DNA from: Adiantum capillus-veneris
Taxonomy: Eukaryota > Streptophyta > Polypodiopsida > Polypodiales > Pteridaceae
Reading direction: 5' to 3'
DNA length: 64,000 nt
Assembly: GCA_014529385.2 (NCBI GenBank)
Contig: CM043963.1
Span: 95,494,412-95,558,411, forward strand
Part shown: piece after piece, positions 56,175 through 64,000 of the stretch
Layout of the letters: every line of letters begins with the position of its first letter
How positions within the stretch are numbered: position 1 is the first letter of the stretch
Translations under genes and position numbers: made by a program
The notes under the pieces: generated by a model
What the model was told of the DNA's origin: nothing
The model's input: the letters and a program-made list of their open reading frames with translations, nothing else
Database searches by the model: none

Positions 56175-58170
56175 ATGGCTGACAACAACACAGATGTGTT
56201 CAAGATGTTTGTTGCTGAGGATAGATTGGATGGGGACAATTATCCTATGTGGACTTACATGATGCAACATGTCCTTGTGTCAAAGGGAGTTTGGAATATT
56301 GTGCAGGGCATTGATGTACTTCCATTATGTGGATACAGATGATGTTGCAGGTTTTGGCAGGATTGCTGTTGTTAGAACTGTTTTACCTTTGGGCTGAGCA
56401 GACTCATTTTGGATGTAAGAGGTGCAAAGTCTCATGCATTGATTGTTCTGTCTATAAAGGGCACTATTACTCCTCACAATATGAAAAAAAGACTTGGGAT
56501 ATTCTGGCTGGTCTCTATGTAAGTCGCAATGAAGCTAAAATTGCGTTGCTGCGTAAAGAGCTGGAGTCAAAGATTACGCATGAGGAAGATGAAATGGACA
56601 CTTTCCTTATTCATATCAAGGATATTAATGAGCAACTTGTTTCTGCGGGTTTTTGACAGTTCCCTTGTGCACTCTATTCTTGATGCTTTGCCAGATTTTT
56701 ACAAGACTTTTGCTAGTACTTGGAGACTTATGACCCAAGGAAATCCCGAAGTTGTCAAGTTTGATGCACTGTGCACATTGCTTTTGCAAGAGTCACTTTC
56801 TAAAGAAAACAGGGCTAAACAGCATGTAGTTGAACATGCCTTTATTGCTGCTAAAAAAAAAAGTGGTAACAATAATCTAGCCACTCCTCATGGTTCTTCT
56901 ACGAGTGGAAAGACACCTGTTCCTAATGCTTCTACTGGCAGCACTTCGTGTGGAAATTTCAAAGGCTGTTTCAGATGCAAAACTTTGGCATGCACGTTTT
57001 GGGCATCTAAATTTTGCTAGTTTGCTGCGTTTGCAAAAATCTGGAACGATTGCTTCTTTGTTGCCTCTTGAAACACCTATCAGTACATTTGTGAAGGCTA
57101 TATTTTGGGTAAGATGCAGTGTTTGAAGTTTCCAAACGATGGTTCAAATAGGGCTACATGTAAGGGCTGCAGCTTGTGCATAGTGATATTTGTGGGCCCA
57201 TGCAAACTCCCACCTTGGGCAATTACCTTTAGTTTGTGACTTTCATTGATGATTACTCCATGGATGCATGGGTGATCCACTTAAAGAAAAGTCCAAAGTG
57301 TTTATGTGCTTCAAACAATTTTTGGCCACGGCTGAAAATGTCTTGAAATGTACTATGGGCACCCTCCATTTAGATTGAGGGAAGGAGTATATATCTCATG
57401 AATTAATGTATTTCTAGCTAGTCGTGGGATAAAACACCAATGTACAGTGCCATATACACCTCAACAAAATGGTATTGCTAAGATTTGAATCGAGTCTTCA
57501 TGATGTTGGTGATCCTGTTGATGTCACTCTATATGAAATTTCTATTGGATGCCTTATTTATGTATGCAATACAAGGCCGGATATTCAGTTTATAGTCTCA
57601 CAAGTCAGTAGATATGCGCATAGCCTAGGGTCTAAGCATTGGCATGCTATCAAGAAAATCTTTTGCTACTTGAGTGGCACATTACATCTTGGGTCTTTTT
57701 ATAAAAAGAAGCGATCATTGTTGCCAAATTTACATGCTTTTTTGGACTCAGACTAGGCTGATTGTTTTGACACGCAAGTGTCCACGAGTGGTTTTTGTTT
57801 CATGCTCGGTAGTTCATGCATATCACGGTTGCGCAAGAAGAAACCTAATGTGGCCACTTCTAGTTGTGAGGCTGAGTACATGGAAGTCTTCCTAGCTACG
57901 AGTGAGCGTGTATGACTCAGATGCCTTATGGCTGATTTGGGTGTTGGACAGACACTACCAACATCATTTACACTGACAATTAGAGCACATTGGCAGTTAC
58001 AAGGAACCCAGTTTCTATTATCACCATGTCAGGGAGAGACTCTTAGTAGGAGAGGTCAACTTAGCTTATGTGCCAACACATGACAACCTTGCTGATCTTT
58101 TCCAAAGGCATTGTCTCGTGAGAAGCTCAAAGCTTTCCGCAAAGCTTTGGGCTCGATCCGCTTTGTGAAC
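56175..58170 (+). pseudogene. copia gag-pol remnant
   Basis: The ATG at 56175 starts gag (MADNNTDVFKMFVAEDRLDG, then YPMWTYMMQHVLVSKG). A broken stretch follows, then KTWDILAGLYVSRNEAKIAL and a gag tail to about 56980. The zinc knuckle and protease are missing: the sequence continues at GAG-pre-integrase LWHARFGHLNFASLLRLQKS (about 56985). Short integrase pieces follow (HSDICGPMQTPTLG, FIDDYSMDAWVIHLKKS, TVPYTPQQNGIAK). It then jumps to the end of RT (CNTRPDIQFIVSQVSRYAHS) and RNase H (SSCEAEYMEVFLATSE). Several stops and frameshifts. The polymerase active site is deleted. Confidence 0.88.
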
Positions 58171-58238
58171 TGATCCTATCCTTAGGGCATGGCACATCCC
58201 TATAGCTCTCGTTCACTGCATCATTTCCAAGGGGGATT

Positions 58239-58468
58239 TGTTACCATATACATATGGTAATGATGTGTGTGAACACACTTAGGACCATTGGGGAATTTTT
58301 TCCCTCACTAGGAGTTTTTCCCCCCTATGCATTGTATATACACCCATCACTCCACGGCTAACTGATCTTTCCATTGCACACTTAGTAATACCACTCTCTA
58401 TTGTGTACCTTGAGCTTCCTTCATCTTCTCCAAGTTGTGTGTGTCTCCCTGCAACCCTATTTCCAACA
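58239..58468 (+). repeat. 3' LTR (230 bp)
   Basis: Longer than the 5' LTR because of about 46 extra bases after GTGAACACAC (from about 58276), absent from the 5' copy. Confidence 0.92.
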
Positions 58469-58559
58469 AGTTATTTACATTCTTTACATCCCCTCTTTTG
58501 TGCAAAGGCTTGTCCCAAATAGTGCTCCAATCACAAGGTATACCATGTTGACGTGTAGG

Positions 58560-58720
58560 GTTGACCATATCACACATAATATGATGTGCCAGATCTCCCC
58601 ATCCATTAGGCTCAATACCTTGAAGATTTCTCTTTTGCTTGAACATATCACACATAATATGATGTGCTAGATCTCCCTGTCCATTCGGATCAATACCTTG
58701 AAGATTTCTCTTTTGGGAGT
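58560..58720 (-). repeat. 78-bp tandem duplication in an unidentified coding-like stretch
   Basis: Two copies (about 58566-58643 and 58644-58717) of a unit with CATATCACACATAATATGATG and CAATACCTTGAAGATTTCTC. The unit is a multiple of three, and the minus strand reads through both copies as NLQGIEPNG.GDLAHHIMCDM, continuing to about 58480 upstream as GIPCDWSTIWDKPLHKRGD. Protein not recognised; possibly a transposon-gene fragment. Confidence 0.6.
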
Positions 58721-58887
58721 GACCAACATCTCAAGTCCATCACATACATCCTTGATATTGAAAAACTAAGGGAATACATGGGAGTGAACCATAAAATGGC
58801 ATTATTTTGGCATTGGTTGCTCTTATAGAGATAGGACAAAGAAGAAGAAGGGGAAGGCAAAGAGCAAGAAGAACTCTTTGTTGCTTG

Positions 58888-58888
<1 letters not shown>

Positions 58889-58955
<67 letters not shown>
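58889..58955. repeat. (TG)n(AG)n compound microsatellite
   Basis: TG units to 58918, then AG units to 58955. Confidence 0.96.
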
Positions 58956-58956
<1 letters not shown>

Positions 58957-59445
58957 GTCACACAAACATGAAGCTCCTAATTGACCCTAGTTTGATACAA
59001 TACTCTCCAACTCTTGCATCAAGTTCTTTTCGAGTCTATCGTCGAGCTGCAACTTGCAAGCCTTAAGGTCGTAACAACAACTATTGCTTGTGTTGTCTTG
59101 GCTTGCACGTAGATGACCACTCTTACTTGGAAATGGATGATAGAAACATCAATAGCTAGCCTATCACGTTGGGGCCTCCTTCAACCTCCAGTTGCGGGAG
59201 TTTCTAATTGCCAGTGGGTTATGCAGGGTTGAGATTCAAGAGATGGGTGGGGAGCGCTCCAATGTGGAGATGACCCTCAAAGATCTATCCAAAGAGCCGT
59301 GAATACAAGAAATTATACTCAAGAGGTCTTGCATTCAAGGCTGTCTGATAGATTTTGACGTCTCCTGGGATTGTTCCTACTCCATCAAACTTCCATTCAA
59401 GGATGGTTGGATAGATTTTTGGGGTCTTGATAATGTTCCCAAGAC

Positions 59446-59487
<42 letters not shown>

Positions 59488-59524
59488 CATATATTAATTT
59501 CCTGGGACATTACCGCGAGAGAGC

Positions 59525-59558
<34 letters not shown>

Positions 59559-60000
59559 GGTGATTTCTTCAACTAGATTAAACCTTTTGGCAAGTGTGAG
59601 CTGATTGCATTAATCACCCAAATTTATAATATCCAAAGCTCATGCATGCCAAATGCCATGAGGCCCATAGTACATAAGACATGGCTTTATAGGGAGGCCA
59701 TACCCGGATACAAAGTTTAAACATAGCATCACATCGACAATGGAGCACCCTATCAAAAAGAGACTAACAAAATCCAGGTAGTAAAGAGAGTACTGTCGCA
59801 CCAAGGGGCTCTCTCTAGATATTGGACTCTCAAGGATGTGGCACCCTTGAGAGTCATCCAAGTGGCATGCGTGTTGACTTGCTGGGCCGGTTCAGCAGGT
59901 CAATTTTGACACTTGGTTTTTTTTCCCAAGCGCCTTGGTTTGCACAAAAGGCCTGGTGCTCAATCCAAAAAGGTGATTGAACACCAGCGAGGTTTGAACT
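58956..60000. other. Intergenic, no gene recognised
   Basis: No domain recognised. Holds a (TA)n tract at 59450-59483 and an interrupted (GA)n tract at 59515-59561. Confidence 0.55.
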
Positions 60001-60054
60001 CGGGCGCCCGCGGTGAGAGGCGTGATGCTCAACCACTAGCATAGCCACCATGGT
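59982..60054 (-). repeat. tRNA-derived SINE-like head
   Basis: The minus strand reads GGTGGCTATGCTAGTGGTTG (A-box CTAGTGGTTGAGCA), then a GC-rich stem, then GAGTTCAAACCTCG (B-box GTTCAAACC). Same TAGTGGTT A-box type as the head at 16868-16945. Likely SINE, not tRNA. Confidence 0.5.
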
Positions 60055-60083
60055 TTGTTCGCAGCCCATGTTCAAACGGATAT

Positions 60084-60099
60084 GGGGGGGGGGGGGGGG
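60084..60099. repeat. Poly(G)16
   Basis: Uninterrupted run about 30 bp beyond the tRNA-like head, on its 5' side in element orientation. Confidence 0.94.
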
Positions 60100-60825
60100 T
60101 TAATCCTTTTTAAAAGGGGCCGGTTGCCGACGGACGGACCTCCTTGCCATGTCGACAAAGAGTCCGATACCTAGGACGAGCCGCACCAAGGAGGGAGTCG
60201 AGAGCTCCATCTCCTATCAAAGAGACATGATCACCGCAAGCCAAGAGGGAGTCACATCCGAGCCGCCCTCAAGAGACCAACATGGTTGTGATCCAGGATT
60301 TTGTGAAGAGCCTTGCACCATCAAAAAATCCTTGAGAAGCTGTAGCCCACATGAGAAAAATAGGCCATCAGAAGGGCAAATCACTTCCCCTGTATTGCTC
60401 CGATGGAGGGGAAGGTGGGCCTGCCACACACCGTTGACTTGCTGAAGCACCGCAAGGAGGATAAACATTTCCGCCATAGCCACCCAAAAGGCAGGAGATA
60501 GGGAGGCTTTGCCCATAAGAAAAAATAAGGCATGAGCAAGCATCGACCAACAGGGTGGAGACGGCCAGGTACCCCCATCCCGTGGTAATCACCCGTGCCA
60601 AGCATGCAACTCCCAACTGCAATCTCGACGCATTATAATTCATAAAATGAGAGGACACATTTATGAGACAACAAATGTGAATACGCACGACATTGGTTTT
60701 CATAAAGGACTCTTGCCTCATCTATACTATAATAGTGGGGGAAGGGATTTTGGCCCCTCCCCTCGGACATGTGTCGACAACAGGTTGATCCGGCCAGTAT
60801 GGCCTGTAACCCTGACGTCACAACG
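60100..60825. other. Unassigned sequence with open frames on both strands
   Basis: Frames of about 98-117 codons are open on both strands at 60149-60721 but none matches a family I recognise. The 60650-60725 portion matches the left end of the dispersed repeat at 25655-25745. Confidence 0.35.
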
Positions 60826-60829
60826 CACG

Positions 60830-62744
<1,915 letters not shown>

Positions 62745-63560
62745 GCAAGACATTCTTGTACAAAAAGTAAGTATTTTCAGCTGTAATTTAATATAGACTA
62801 GTGTTCGAGAAAAATCATTTTTCCAAACATACAAAATTCCCTTCCTTGAATTTGCTAAGAGGAAATTTTAGAAAATTACGGTGTTTTTGCACTATTTTCC
62901 TCTATTTTGGGGCAAAATTTCTCCTTTTCCCCTTGCCCTTCACCGGCATTTTGGAAATTGAAAACGGCACGATATTAAGCCAAGACACATTTTTCCCGTT
63001 CACTGATATAGGCTATTGGACCTTGCCCTACACATCCATATGTAGAAAAAAATGGCTACCTTTGTCGTCAAGTGTATCTTCGTGTCATTCCATCTACTAA
63101 CATAATATGACGGAGTACATAACCCTTTACACATGTCTCTCTCTGCGAGATGAAGGCTAAACGCCAAGTGAAATGAAGGGGAGAGAGAGAGAGAGGCCGC
63201 CGACGGCGGCCGACAGTACTTGTAAATGGAAAGACTAGTGAAGGGAAAGACTTGTCATTTCAAACATGGTTTCCAAGTACACTTCTCTATGGCAAGCTAT
63301 TATGAGTGACTTCCCGGGACACCACAACTATGAATGAGGATGGCGAGCTTTTATTCGGAAATCAAAGGATATGGTTCCTTTGAAAATTGCATCATGTTTT
63401 CAGTAGCTTGACGGTATTTCCAATATTTTAAATATTTTTCTTTAGATCACACACAAAGGAATTGTGTACTTAGGAAATGGATTATTCCTAAACTCTAGCT
63501 TGGAGTGTAAAAGTGTGTGCATGAGGACTTTGAGTTTGCAATGCTTGTGCGCAAGGTTGC
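62745..63560 (+). repeat. Dispersed repeat, copy B
   Basis: Homologous to 25655-26470 in the same orientation. It lacks the MITE present there (uninterrupted CTTTAGATCACACACAAAGG near 63438-63458) but carries its own MITE at 62800-63005, at a place where copy A has none. Confidence 0.75.
62800..63005 (-). mobile_element. MITE copy 3 (206 bp), 9-bp target-site duplication
   Basis: Reverse-complement relative of the MITE at 26102-26324. The plus strand begins AGTGTTCGAGAAAAATC and ends TTTTTCCCGTTCACTG. Flanks are ATATAGACT (62791-62799) and ATATAGGCT (63006-63014), 8 of 9 identical, consistent with a 9-bp duplication. Confidence 0.85.
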
Positions 63561-63612
63561 AAAAAACAGTTCGCAGTCAGGCTCATTCTCAGTTCACAGT
63601 TCGAAGCCTCAG

Positions 63613-63618
<6 letters not shown>

Positions 63619-63646
<28 letters not shown>
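63619..63646. repeat. (CT)n microsatellite
   Basis: About 14 units. Confidence 0.92.
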
Positions 63647-63650
<4 letters not shown>

Positions 63651-63670
63651 CCCCTCCCTTATCCACAAAT

Positions 63671-64000
63671 TTGTTCGGTGTCTCCATTCCCCGGGTCTCC
63701 GTCTCCCTTGAAAGCCCTTTGTAGTGGCTAAAGGATACGGCCTTGGCTACATAGCACTTCCAAGGCAATAAGGATAGAAAATACTTTCCAAGGCAAATTT
63801 TTACAATAGATCTGCGGGACAATGCCTTGGTGAGCCATTGCGATATCTCTACTCTTTCTTCTCGAGACCACCTCCTTGAAGGATTATTTGTTCGGTGTCT
63901 CCATTCCCCGGGTCTCCGTCTCCCTTGAAAGCCCTTTGCAGTGGCTAAAGGAGACGGCCTTGGCTACATAGCACTTCCAAGGAAATAAGGATAGAAAATA
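63671..64000. repeat. Direct repeat with 217-bp offset, running off the right edge
   Basis: 63671-63782 (TTGTTCGGTGTCTCCATTCC...AAGGATAGAAAATA) recurs at 63888-64000 with about three substitutions. The second copy is cut by the window end, so it may be a tandem array or an LTR pair. Confidence 0.93.

Larger units (their letters stand above)
55628..58468 (+). mobile_element. Ty1/copia element, internally deleted, with both LTRs and TSD
   Basis: LTRs 55628-55811 and 58239-58468 share TGTTACCATATACAT, GATGTGTGTGAACACAC, CGGCTAACTGATCTTT-like and TTTCCAACA ends. The PBS TTGGTATCAGAG follows at 55813. A purine-rich AAGGGGGATT precedes the 3' LTR. The target duplication AGTTA is perfect (55623-55627 and 58469-58473). 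At 2841 bp it is far shorter than a full copia element. It is a different lineage from the two minus-strand elements, with no shared LTR sequence beyond the termini. Confidence 0.95.

Noticed and set aside
59450-59483. TATA-box promoter
   Set aside because: A simple (TA)n microsatellite with no gene downstream.

Overview
The window reads as a land-plant nuclear chromosome, most likely from a fern or another large-genome seedless plant. The lineage is an inference. It rests on one intron-containing GRAS-family gene, plant Ty1/copia and Ty3/gypsy LTR retrotransposons, a decayed plant-type PPR locus, and very dense microsatellites and poly(G)/poly(C) runs. Only one gene looks intact in 64 kb. 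The rest is transposon-derived, pseudogenic or simple-sequence DNA. There is no CRISPR array, rRNA cluster, operon or other prokaryotic feature.

Layout. 1-5715: a minus-strand Ty1/copia element cut by the left edge, with gag, protease, integrase, a very long leader rich in (GT)n, a PBS and a 5' LTR. 5716-16080: low-gene DNA that hides minus-strand exons of a Ulp1/C48-type cysteine protease (about 8.3-10.4 kb), followed by a degenerate minisatellite (10.8-12.7 kb). 16.1-17.7 kb: tRNA-derived SINE-like heads and short motif repeats lying directly upstream of the GRAS gene. 18.0-22.6 kb: a two-exon GRAS/SCARECROW-like gene (LISCL/SCL14-like) whose 2.7-kb intron carries a small LTR element with a Met-tRNA-type PBS. 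23-31 kb: non-coding, with a perfect snap-back duplication, several tandem duplications and a 223-bp MITE.

31.2-40.2 kb: a gag-only Ty3/gypsy element whose gag is split by a complete 4.57-kb copia element with a perfect 5-bp target-site duplication (a nested insertion). 40-46 kb: microsatellites, a second MITE copy and a broken protein-kinase gene. 46.9-51.7 kb: a decayed, internally duplicated minus-strand PPR locus. 52.7-53.3 kb: the 3' end of a LINE (zf-RVT domain). 55.6-58.5 kb: an internally deleted copia element with both LTRs and a perfect TSD. 58.5-64 kb: microsatellites, repeats, a tRNA-like head and a third MITE copy.

No pathway or operon logic links these features. The story is a single regulatory gene in a nested-transposon landscape. 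The most unusual items are: the MITE family with 9-bp target duplications, demonstrated by reciprocal filled and empty sites in two copies of a larger repeat; the hidden Ulp1-like protease exons beside a minisatellite; the perfect 48-bp-arm snap-back duplication; and a copia element whose integrase core was removed by a deletion.
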